The notes: generated by a model from the letters alone, not told the origin. A stretch of 12,994 nucleotides of DNA from Candidatus Peregrinibacteria bacterium (GCA_018662075.1 JABJGX010000013.1:1-12994); one strand, 5' to 3'. Counted from the first letter of the stretch, positions 5,913 through 12,222 are shown. Numbers and translations: made by a program.

Positions 5913-6872
5913 ATGCCTACTGCTGATAACAACGCGGCCATTGCCTCTAAGTTGAATCAGATTGCAGCACTGCTGCAGGAGCAGAATGTTGCGTTTAAAC
6001 CTGCGGCATATAGAAAGGCAGCAACCGTGATACAGGAATTGCCAAAAGATATTTCAACGTACGGAGACGAGAAAGAATTAAAAAAGCTTTCAGGCATAGG
6101 AGAGGCAATTGCGAAGAAAATACTCGAATATCTAGAGACAGGAGAGATGCAGTTCTTGGTTATGCTTCAGGCAGAACAGGGAGGGATCTCTGCAGACCTA
6201 ATGGACGTCGAAGGACTTGGACCAAAGCGTGTGCGTCAGTTGCAGACGGAGCTTGGTATTACGTCTGTTGCACAGCTGGTGAATGCCGCAAAGCAAGAGA
6301 AATTGCGAGATCTGCCTTTGTGGGATGAAATTTTGGAAAAGAAAGTGATAGAGAATGCAGGTAAAGTGAAAGAGCGCATCAAGCGTTTTCCAAGGAGTGA
6401 AGCAGCAGCAGATGTCGAGTTACTGCTTAGTGCTATCAAGGCAGTTCCAGGAGTAGATAGAGTGGATGTCGCGGGTAGTTTTCGGCGCGAGAAAGAAACA
6501 GTTGGTGATATCGATATTCTTTTAGTGACGACATCTGCAGAAGAGGTGTCGGATGCAATTGCAGAGCTTTCTATTGTGCGAGAGATTGCTGTGAAAGGAG
6601 AGAAGAAAATTTCGTTTGACCTTCATAACGGACTCCGGGTTGATGTTCGCCTCGTAAAAGCAGACCAGTGGGGCGCAGCGCTCATGTACTTTACGGGCAG
6701 TAAAGAACACAACATTGCTGTACGAAAAGTTGCTATCAAAAAAGGATGGAAGCTGAATGAATATGGACTTTTCGAGGGCGAAACAATTGTCGCCTCAAAA
6801 GAAGAGAGTGATATATACAGCGCACTAGAGCTTCGGTTTTACGAGCCTAAAGAGAGGGTAGATGGCGTGTAG
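5913..6872 (+). CDS. Family X DNA polymerase (Pol beta-like), without PHP domain
   Basis: A 319-residue nucleotidyltransferase expected to fill short gaps in DNA repair. Domain order: a helical 8-kDa-like N-terminal region with a helix-hairpin-helix at about residues 59-70 (LSGIGEAIAKKI), a second one at about 99-110 (VEGLGPKRVRQL), then the palm with GSFRREKETVGDIDILL, where Asp199 and Asp201 are metal ligands and Asp244 in LRVDVRLV is the third. GSKEHNIAVR at 262-271 and KGWKLNEYGLFEGE at 278-290 complete the thumb. Typical bacterial PolX is about 570 residues with a C-terminal PHP exonuclease domain; this gene stops with TAG where that domain would begin, and I see no continuation in other frames. 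It is thus close to the size of eukaryotic Pol beta. Transcription is probably leaderless from a TATAAT six bases upstream. Confidence 0.9.
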   Translation: MPTADNNAAIASKLNQIAALLQEQNVAFKPAAYRKAATVIQELPKDISTYGDEKELKKLSGIGEAIAKKILEYLETGEMQFLVMLQAEQGGISADLMDVEGLGPKRVRQLQTELGITSVAQLVNAAKQEKLRDLPLWDEILEKKVIENAGKVKERIKRFPRSEAAADVELLLSAIKAVPGVDRVDVAGSFRREKETVGDIDILLVTTSAEEVSDAIAELSIVREIAVKGEKKISFDLHNGLRVDVRLVKADQWGAALMYFTGSKEHNIAVRKVAIKKGWKLNEYGLFEGETIVASKEESDIYSALELRFYEPKERVDGV

Positions 6873-6898
6873 TGAAGCGTCATCCAATATAAAGGCCT

Positions 6899-6921
6899 GC
6901 GAAGCGGAAGCTCGCTTTCGC
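6899..6921. other. GC-rich hairpin after the polymerase gene
   Basis: GCGAAGCG (6899-6906) can pair with CGCTTTCGC (6913-6921) with one bulged base. No T run follows on either strand, so it is not a standard terminator. It lies between two convergent units (polymerase, tRNA-Ser) and may block 3' exonucleases. Confidence 0.35.
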
Positions 6922-6953
6922 TGGAGCAGTTCAGATTAAAGGAAAGGAGAGCC

Positions 6954-6984
6954 CATGAGAGGAAAACCTCGTTTTCCTTTCATG
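6954..6984. terminator. Long inverted repeat between polymerase and tRNA-Ser
   Basis: CATGAGAGGAAAA (6954-6966) and TTTTCCTTTCATG (6972-6984) form a 13-pair stem with a five-base loop; the single imperfection is a G-U pair on the plus strand and an A-C mismatch on the minus strand. CAGATT (6932-6937) and AATCTG (6990-6995) could extend it. Lying 9 bp past the tRNA 3' end, it plausibly stops transcription, although no strong T run follows. Confidence 0.45.
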
Positions 6985-6993
6985 AATTAAATC

Positions 6994-7083
6994 TGGCGGA
7001 GAGGAGGGGATTCGAACCCCTGAAACCCTTGCAGGTTTACACGCTTTCCAAGCGTGCGCACTAGGCCACTATGCGACCTCTCC
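6994..7083 (-). tRNA. tRNA-Ser (anticodon GGA)
   Basis: A complete class II tRNA of 90 nt including an encoded CCA. On the minus strand the acceptor stem is GGAGAGG/CCTCTCC with discriminator G, the D stem GCAT/GTGC, and the anticodon stem CACGC/GCGTG around the loop TTGGAAA, with anticodon GGA at 7049-7047. The long variable arm AAACC/GGTTT is typical of serine tRNAs, and the T arm is AGGGG-TTCGAAT-CCCCT. It reads UCC and UCU codons. Only seven bases separate its 5' end from the stop codon of a small membrane protein gene on the same strand. Confidence 0.97.
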
Positions 7084-7090
7084 AGCCGGA

Positions 7091-7330
7091 TTATTTTGTC
7101 TTACTACATGTCCCTTCACAATGCATTTGGCCATATTTTGTCAAAACAACAGTATTTATGGCAAAAGCCATAATAGAGAGGGATCCGGTTGTAGAACCGA
7201 ATGATGCACCACCTGTGCCAAACAAAGAGTTATACACAGCGATAAGAGCCGCGATCTCTGTAAGGGTTAGGAGAAGCAGGATGATCTTCCCTGCAATGGC
7301 GCATGGGGTGAATGTACAAGAAGCTTTCAT
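7091..7330 (-). CDS. Small two-helix membrane protein with paired cysteines (hypothetical)
   Basis: Read from the ATG at 7330 this is a 79-residue protein of unknown family. It opens MKASCTFTPCAIAGK, then a strongly hydrophobic segment at about residues 14-36 (KIILLLLTLTEIAALIAVYNSLF), a Gly/Ser/Thr turn, a second hydrophobic segment at about 50-66 (SLSIMAFAINTVVLTKYG), and a tail with HCEGTCSKTK. A two-helix hairpin would place both termini, and so the CxxxxC and CxxxC pairs, on the same side of the membrane, where they could bind metal or form disulfides. An in-frame ATG further upstream is less likely because it reaches back to the pheT start. A TATATT lies about 13 bases before the chosen start. 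The opposite strand is open here but runs into the tRNA. The stop is seven bases from tRNA-Ser. Confidence 0.55.
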   Translation of the reverse strand: MKASCTFTPCAIAGKIILLLLTLTEIAALIAVYNSLFGTGGASFGSTTGSLSIMAFAINTVVLTKYGQMHCEGTCSKTK

Positions 7331-7410
7331 AAGAATAAGGGGGAATATATGTAACCATTGTATGTTTTTTGTTTTATTTGGCAATACGGCAATGTATCCT
7401 GCGTACACTT

Positions 7411-9768
7411 ATGAAAATATCACTAGAATGGTTGGCTGAGTACGTGGAGTTCTTAGAAGAGGATCCACAGAAGATTTCCGATGCAATTACTGCTCATACA
7501 GCTGAAGTAGATGAGGTTGAGGTACAAGGAGCACTTCTTGACCATTGTTGTGTAGGGAAGATTCTGACGCTCGATAAGCATCCAAATGCAGATAAGTTAC
7601 AACTTTGTTCTGTATTGACGGATAAAGGAGAGAAGCCTGTTGTATGCGGAGGAGCAAACCTGAGAGTCGGAATGAAAGTCGCATTCGCACATATAGGGGC
7701 TACTGTGAAGTGGCACGGGGAAGAAGAGCTGATGACACTTGAGCCAATTAAAATTCGCGGAGAGCAGAGCGAAGGGATGATTTGCGCTGCAGAGGAGCTC
7801 GACATTGTTGCAGAGTTTCCAGAATGCACAGGTCACGACATTGTAGACATGGGCGACGGCGATGAAGACGTTGGTAAGCCGCTTAAAGAAGTACTAGGAC
7901 TCAGCGATGTTATTTTGCATATTGATAATCATGCGATTACGCACAGAGCAGACCTCTTTTCGCACATTGGTTTTGCAACAGAGTGCGTGGCGATGGGAAT
8001 TGCTAAGTGGAAAGATATGCCAGAGATTAAAACACCAGAGTTTCCAACTGATAAGATGCCGTTTACGTTTCGCGTAACAAAAGAAGGGCTGGTTCCTCGG
8101 TATTGCTCATGCATTCTAGAGATAGATAGCCTTGGTAAAACACCAGACTTCATTCGCAAGCGTCTTGCAGCTGTTGGCATTCGTAGTCTCAACCTTCCTG
8201 TCGACATTACAAACTACGTCATGCTTGAAGTAGGAGTGCCGATGCATAGTTTTGATTTAGATGACATTAAAGGAGATATCGTTGCACGTGTTGCCGTCGA
8301 AGGAGAGCCACTGCAAACTCTTGATGATAAAGAATGGAAGCTTCCAGAGGGTGCACTCGTCTTCTCTGATGAAGAGGGTAACTTCGACCTTGTAGGGATC
8401 ATGGGAGGAAAACGAAGCTCTACAAAGGAAAGTACAAAGCGTATTTATTTGCATGCTCTTAGCCTCGATCCAGTGCAGATTCGTCGAACGGTGATCGCAA
8501 CTGGTCACCGAACAGATGCAGCTACTATTTATGAAAAGAAGGTACCGCATACATCAACAGAGATTGGTTTCTATAGAGCGCTCGATTTATTCCTTTCTCA
8601 TGTTCCTGGGGCAAAGATTGTATCTGAGCTACAAAGCGGAGGAGACAATGGGATCGCAAAGCCAATTCGGTTCTCTGCTTCTCGTGCTCACTCATTGCTC
8701 GGAGCGGAGATCTCGGAAGAGGCTATGACAAAGATATTTAATGACCTTGGTTTCACTGTTTCTGGCTCTGGTGACGAGATGCTTGTCACTCCACCTCTTC
8801 ACCGTATTGGTGATGTCTCTGGAGAGCATGACCTCATTGAAGAGATTGGTCGTATCTACGGCTTTAATAACATTGAAGATACAATGCCAAGTGCATCCAT
8901 TGTTCCCCCGGAGCGTGATACACGGGTAAATAGTATGCGTGATGCATTACAAGAGCAGGGATACATCGAACTATTGCCACTGTCTCTAATTGGACCAGAC
9001 CTTCTGTCGAAGGTTGGTATCGACGTGGAAACTTGCACGGAGATCGACAATGCTATTGGAAAAGAAACAAGCCTCATGGCACCGAGTACACTTCCTGCTT
9101 TGCTTGAGCATGCAGAGAAAAACTTACTACAATTTGATGATGTCCTTCGTACTTTTCATGTGTCTACGGTGTTTAAAGGTGGCATAGACAGTAACGTTGA
9201 ACTGGGAATGTCTATCGTGACGAAAAAGCAGACAGACCTAAAGCTAGACCCCTTCTTATTGCTCAAACAAGAGCTCTTGGAAGCCTTGAGTGATGCGGGA
9301 TACCAGATGTCTCTTGATATCTCCAAAGACGTACCTACATACGCAAGTAGCGGAAGAACTGCGAGTATAGTGGTTGAAGGAAAGGTTATTGGAACACTGT
9401 TTGAAGTAAGCCCGGAAGTGAAGCAGAAGTTTGATCTTCCAGCGAGGGCAGCAGCACTTACGTTAGACGTTACTGCACTGAAAGAAATTCCTGCAGCAAC
9501 GATTGTTGCAACAGTGGTGCCAGAGTTCCCTGCCATTACCTACGACACAACAATTGAAATGACGCATGATAAGAGTGCAGGCAACTTGCTGAAGCAGATT
9601 TCTGAAAGCTCGAAGCTTCTTGAGTCTGTCGATATTGCAGATATATACGGCAAAGAAAGTGGTGCGTATAAACTGACGCTTCGATGTACATACCGCAGCC
9701 CAGATAAAACTCTGACAGATGAGGAAGTAAAGAAAGAGTATGCGAACGTAGAGAAGTTGCTACAATAA
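7411..9768 (+). CDS. pheT: Phenylalanine--tRNA ligase beta subunit
   Basis: A 785-residue subunit which, with PheS as (alpha-beta)2, charges tRNA-Phe; the beta subunit holds the tRNA-binding and editing domains. Start 7411 gives the canonical MKISLEWLAEYV and the usual family length; an upstream in-frame ATG at 7369 would add 14 atypical residues. Domains in order: an OB-fold tRNA-binding (EMAP-like) domain around residues 40-150 with HPNADKL at 57-63 and RGEQSEGMIC at 116-125; the B3/B4 editing domain about 220-390; the B5 domain about 412-490 with HDLIEEIGRIYGF; a catalytic-like core; and a C-terminal ferredoxin-fold anticodon-binding domain from about 702. No pheS is adjacent, which is unusual because the two normally form an operon. 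The adenosyltransferase follows after seven bases and is probably co-transcribed. Confidence 0.96.
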   Translation: MKISLEWLAEYVEFLEEDPQKISDAITAHTAEVDEVEVQGALLDHCCVGKILTLDKHPNADKLQLCSVLTDKGEKPVVCGGANLRVGMKVAFAHIGATVKWHGEEELMTLEPIKIRGEQSEGMICAAEELDIVAEFPECTGHDIVDMGDGDEDVGKPLKEVLGLSDVILHIDNHAITHRADLFSHIGFATECVAMGIAKWKDMPEIKTPEFPTDKMPFTFRVTKEGLVPRYCSCILEIDSLGKTPDFIRKRLAAVGIRSLNLPVDITNYVMLEVGVPMHSFDLDDIKGDIVARVAVEGEPLQTLDDKEWKLPEGALVFSDEEGNFDLVGIMGGKRSSTKESTKRIYLHALSLDPVQIRRTVIATGHRTDAATIYEKKVPHTSTEIGFYRALDLFLSHVPGAKIVSELQSGGDNGIAKPIRFSASRAHSLLGAEISEEAMTKIFNDLGFTVSGSGDEMLVTPPLHRIGDVSGEHDLIEEIGRIYGFNNIEDTMPSASIVPPERDTRVNSMRDALQEQGYIELLPLSLIGPDLLSKVGIDVETCTEIDNAIGKETSLMAPSTLPALLEHAEKNLLQFDDVLRTFHVSTVFKGGIDSNVELGMSIVTKKQTDLKLDPFLLLKQELLEALSDAGYQMSLDISKDVPTYASSGRTASIVVEGKVIGTLFEVSPEVKQKFDLPARAAALTLDVTALKEIPAATIVATVVPEFPAITYDTTIEMTHDKSAGNLLKQISESSKLLESVDIADIYGKESGAYKLTLRCTYRSPDKTLTDEEVKKEYANVEKLLQ

Positions 9769-9775
9769 TGCTTTC

Positions 9776-10321
9776 ATGCGACCATCAATTTCTACGACTG
9801 GCGGAGACAAAGGAACAACAGGCCTCTTTGGTGGGCAGCGTGTTTCTAAAGGGAACTTGAGGCTGCATGCGTATGGAACAGTGGATGAAATGAATGCAGT
9901 AATAGGAGTAGTTCTCAGTGAAGATATCCCAGAAGTACTGCGCAGCCAGCTCCATCAGGTTCAAAAAGATTTATTTATCCTTGGGGCAGACCTCGCAACG
10001 CCACTGTCAAAAGAAGGAAACGTTGTACGTATTGCTGAAAGAGATATTGTAAACATCGAACAGTGGGGAAAGGAAATGGAAGACAGTCTTCCTGTATTGC
10101 AGAAGTTTATTCTGCCAAGTGGATGCAAGGCAGCATCGTATATCCATATGGCGAGGACAGTTTGTAGGCGGGCAGAGCGGTGGACCACTCAGGTGGCGGA
10201 AGCCGAAGAGGTGAACCAGCATGCGTTGGTGTATCTAAATCGTTTGAGTGACTATTTCTTTCTTCTAGCGAGAACAGCAAATAAGGCTCACGGTACTCAG
10301 GAGCAGCAATGGCTTCCTTAG
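9776..10321 (+). CDS. Cob(I)alamin adenosyltransferase, PduO type
   Basis: A 181-residue cytoplasmic enzyme that transfers the adenosyl group of ATP to reduced corrinoid to make adenosylcobalamin. Motifs match the PduO/MMAB family: TTGGDKGTTGLFGG at residues 7-20 (ATP loop), HAYGTVDEMNA at 31-41, LFILGADLATP at 66-76, FILPSG at 111-116, the ARTVCRRAER signature at 126-135 and YLNRLSDYFFLLAR at 153-166. Length is normal. It starts seven bases after the pheT stop, so it probably shares that transcript, and its TAG overlaps the TAA of the convergent membrane-protein gene. No corrinoid synthesis gene or B12-dependent enzyme is in the window; in a small genome the likely role is activating salvaged B12, for example for a class II ribonucleotide reductase (inference). 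Confidence 0.93.
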   Translation: MRPSISTTGGDKGTTGLFGGQRVSKGNLRLHAYGTVDEMNAVIGVVLSEDIPEVLRSQLHQVQKDLFILGADLATPLSKEGNVVRIAERDIVNIEQWGKEMEDSLPVLQKFILPSGCKAASYIHMARTVCRRAERWTTQVAEAEEVNQHALVYLNRLSDYFFLLARTANKAHGTQEQQWLP

Positions 10322-10614
10322 GAGGTGAATACAGGCCAGAAGTTCATCACAATGAGGCTGATGAAGAGCAGTGTAAGTGGTAGGCCGATAATCACGAATA
10401 GGACTTTGGAATCTTTGTCTTTTGGCTTCACGCTTAAATAGAGGCTCGATCCACCGAAAATTACCCCAACGAGAGCAAGAGGTAGATCTGCTACTTTTAG
10501 CCACCATCCTCCAAAACTGCCCATCTGGTTATAATGAAGCATAAAGCTTAGGAAGAAACTTCCTCCAAGAAGATAAAAGAGAAAACCTGTTAATCGATGG
10601 ATATAGGATATCAT
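10318..10614 (-). CDS. Three-helix membrane protein of unknown function
   Basis: A 98-residue integral membrane protein with hydrophobic segments at about residues 8-27, 43-62 and 71-91. The loop between helices two and three (VKPKDKDSK) is strongly charged and net basic, suggesting it faces the cytoplasm. I do not recognise the family. It starts MISYIHRLTGFLFYLL, resembling the HRxTG start of succinate dehydrogenase cytochrome b, but nothing else supports that. Its stop overlaps that of the convergent adenosyltransferase (four shared bases, 10318-10321). On the minus strand a TATAAA at 10628-10623 ends eight bases before the ATG, so the message would be nearly leaderless. A heptad repeat array lies between this gene and L34, 42 bases upstream. 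Confidence 0.7.
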   Translation of the reverse strand: MISYIHRLTGFLFYLLGGSFFLSFMLHYNQMGSFGGWWLKVADLPLALVGVIFGGSSLYLSVKPKDKDSKVLFVIIGLPLTLLFISLIVMNFWPVFTS

Positions 10615-10622
10615 ATGGTTAT

Positions 10623-10628
10623 TTTATA
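10623..10628 (-). promoter_or_regulatory. Possible -10 element of the three-helix membrane protein gene
   Basis: On the minus strand TATAAA (within TATAAAAT) ends eight bases before the ATG at 10614. No -35 hexamer is obvious. It fits the pattern in this window of -10-like boxes placed immediately before start codons. Confidence 0.4.
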
Positions 10629-10656
10629 GTATTACGGGGAAAAATGGCATGACAAA

Positions 10657-10690
10657 TACCCTTAATACATAATACATACCCCTTAATACT
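10657..10690. repeat. Heptad-phased repeat array downstream of L34
   Basis: On the plus strand the units are TACCCT, TAATACA, TAATACA, TACCCCT and TAATACT. Positions 10677-10690 are an exact reverse complement of the 14-mer that is tandem at 2523-2550. The array begins at the last base of the L34 stop codon and lies upstream of the membrane-protein gene. Confidence 0.75.
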
Positions 10691-10833
10691 TATTTCACGC
10701 TCTTCTGCACAGCGAGACGTGCTCGACCCCTCCTACGACGGCGTGAAAGTAGTGCACGACCGTTTTTAGTCGCCATTCTTTGACGGAAACCGTGTTTCCT
10801 TAATCGCCTGCGCCATTTGAGCTTTCCGAGCAT
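10690..10833 (-). CDS. rpmH: Large ribosomal subunit protein bL34
   Basis: A 47-residue, very basic protein of the large ribosomal subunit, missed by length-filtered gene finding. The core KHGFRQRMATKNGRALLSRR and the following RRRGRARLAVQK match bL34 closely (E. coli has SHGFRARMATKNGR and AKGRARLTVSK). The N-terminus is unusual: it reads MLGKLKWRRRLR, without the very conserved KRTYQPS-like start. The ATG at 10833 is the only usable start, because an in-frame TAA lies five codons upstream with no start codon between. The gene is not next to rnpA, yidC or dnaA as it is in many bacteria; it diverges from an M16 protease gene, and a heptad repeat begins at its stop codon. No Shine-Dalgarno sequence is seen. 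Confidence 0.9.
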   Translation of the reverse strand: MLGKLKWRRRLRKHGFRQRMATKNGRALLSRRRRRGRARLAVQKSVK

Positions 10834-10889
10834 AGTGGAGGCAGATTACGTACGGAGAGCCCCTTGGTCAAGATAATATGACGTATTTT

Positions 10890-10918
10890 TTGATCAAACC
10901 TTTAGCCTCCTCTACACT
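10890..10918 (+). promoter_or_regulatory. Promoter of the M16 protease gene
   Basis: TTGATC (10890-10895) and TACACT (10913-10918) are separated by 17 bp, and the -10 ends nine bases before the ATG, giving a leader of only a few bases. The -35 is part of the palindrome TTGATCAA (10890-10897), which also presents TTGATC on the minus strand toward L34. Confidence 0.6.
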
Positions 10919-10927
10919 CCGTTCACT

Positions 10928-12193
10928 ATGATTTCACACACTACTCAAACACTCGATTCCGGTCTTCCGGTCCTTACTTCTGCCTCAGATGGCACAGCTT
11001 CTGTTACTGCTATGGTATTTGCAGGTGCTGGATCTCGTTATGAGAAAGAATCTGAGCGCGGTATCAGTCACTTCCTAGAGCACATGTTCTTTAAGGGAGG
11101 AGACCGATATAAGACGACAAAAGAAGTCAGCGTTGCGATCGACGCAGTCGGTGGGGAGTTTAATGCTTTTACAGGAAAAGAATACGCAGGATACTACGTT
11201 AAAGTAGCAGCAGAGCATGTTGACCTTGGATGTGATGTCCTTGGAGATATGTTATGTAATGCGTCATTCCCACAAGAAGAGATTGAAAAAGAACGTGGAG
11301 TGATTATTGAAGAAGACCGTATGTACCAAGACACACCAATGTACAGAGCAGGATGGGACTTTGAAGAGTTGATCTTTGGAAGCTGCCCACTTGGTTGGGA
11401 TACTATTGGTACGCATGATGTTATTAACAGCGTGCAGCAAGCAGATTTCCAAAAACACAAAGACAACCTGTACACGCCAGACAACTTGGTGATTACGTTT
11501 GCAGGAAAAACATCAGACGAGCAGGCGCTAGACCTTTCTACAAAGTACTTTGGATCTCTTAGCGGAACGAAGCAGCGAGAGTTCGAACCACTGGATGGAT
11601 ATGGAAAAGATAAAGTGTATCTTCGTACAAAGAAAACAGAGCAGTCACACTTGGTAATCGGTGTTCCATCATTTGGTTCTCAGGATGACCGTCACTTTGC
11701 ACAAAAACTTCTTTCTATCATCCTTGGTGGAAACATGAGCTCTCGTATGTTCCTGAATATTCGCGAAGCAAAGGGGATGTGTTACTACATTGATAGTGAT
11801 GTTGATAGTTACCTCGACGCTGGATCCCTTTCTACAAGAGCGGGTATCGACCAGTCTCGTCTTGATGAGGCTGTAAAGTTGATTATCAATGAGTACGATC
11901 AGGTTGCACTTCATGGTGTACTTGATGAAGAGATTGCGAGAGCAAAGTCTTACATGAAAGGCTCTATTATTTTGTCTCTTGAAGATACAGAAGACCTAGC
12001 GCACTTCTTTGGAAAGCAGCAGTTGCTTTACCCAAATGTTCGTAGTGTCGATGAGTACATCGGCATGATCGAAGCAGTTACGAAAGAAGATGTCGATCAG
12101 CTTGCTAAAGATCTTCTTGGACATGAAAACCTCCGTCTTGCTGTTATTGGTAACACTGACAACAAAGCAGGGCTAGAGTCATTGCTTGTCTAA
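10928..12193 (+). CDS. M16 family zinc metallopeptidase
   Basis: A 421-residue peptidase of the pitrilysin/processing-peptidase clan, single-half (M16B) size. The inverted zinc motif HFLEH is at residues 48-52, with His48 and His52 as ligands and Glu51 as the general base; the third ligand is Glu129 in VIIEEDRMY, 77 residues after His52 as expected. The C-terminal half contains the substrate-binding R/Y signature in NIREAKGMCYYI. It therefore has both the active and the substrate-clamp features within one chain and would probably work as a homodimer. There is no signal peptide, so it is likely cytoplasmic and degrades peptides, although the substrate is unknown. It is transcribed from a promoter just upstream, diverging from L34, and ends 35 bp before ndk. 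Confidence 0.93.
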   Translation: MISHTTQTLDSGLPVLTSASDGTASVTAMVFAGAGSRYEKESERGISHFLEHMFFKGGDRYKTTKEVSVAIDAVGGEFNAFTGKEYAGYYVKVAAEHVDLGCDVLGDMLCNASFPQEEIEKERGVIIEEDRMYQDTPMYRAGWDFEELIFGSCPLGWDTIGTHDVINSVQQADFQKHKDNLYTPDNLVITFAGKTSDEQALDLSTKYFGSLSGTKQREFEPLDGYGKDKVYLRTKKTEQSHLVIGVPSFGSQDDRHFAQKLLSIILGGNMSSRMFLNIREAKGMCYYIDSDVDSYLDAGSLSTRAGIDQSRLDEAVKLIINEYDQVALHGVLDEEIARAKSYMKGSIILSLEDTEDLAHFFGKQQLLYPNVRSVDEYIGMIEAVTKEDVDQLAKDLLGHENLRLAVIGNTDNKAGLESLLV

Positions 12194-12201
12194 ATATTAC
12201 T

Positions 12202-12222
12202 TTATTCATTATTCATACCCTG
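12202..12222. repeat. Heptad repeat before ndk
   Basis: TTATTCA occurs twice in tandem (12202-12208, 12209-12215) followed by TACCCTG (12216-12222), ending six bases before the ndk start. The pattern parallels TAATACA, TAATACA, TACCCCT at 10663-10683. It occupies most of the short gap between the M16 gene and ndk. Confidence 0.55.

Noticed and set aside
7369..7410. Longer pheT start at the upstream in-frame ATG
   Set aside because: It would add 14 residues not seen in PheT; the ATG at 7411 gives the standard MKISLEWL opening and the normal length of 785.
7071..7439. Plus-strand frame of about 120 codons before pheT
   Set aside because: It begins inside tRNA-Ser and overlaps the pheT start in another frame. 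The opposite strand gives a more plausible protein with two hydrophobic helices.
10318..10614. Membrane protein as succinate dehydrogenase cytochrome b, from its HRLTG start
   Set aside because: Only that short stretch matches; no other Sdh genes are nearby and the rest shows no heme-ligand pattern.
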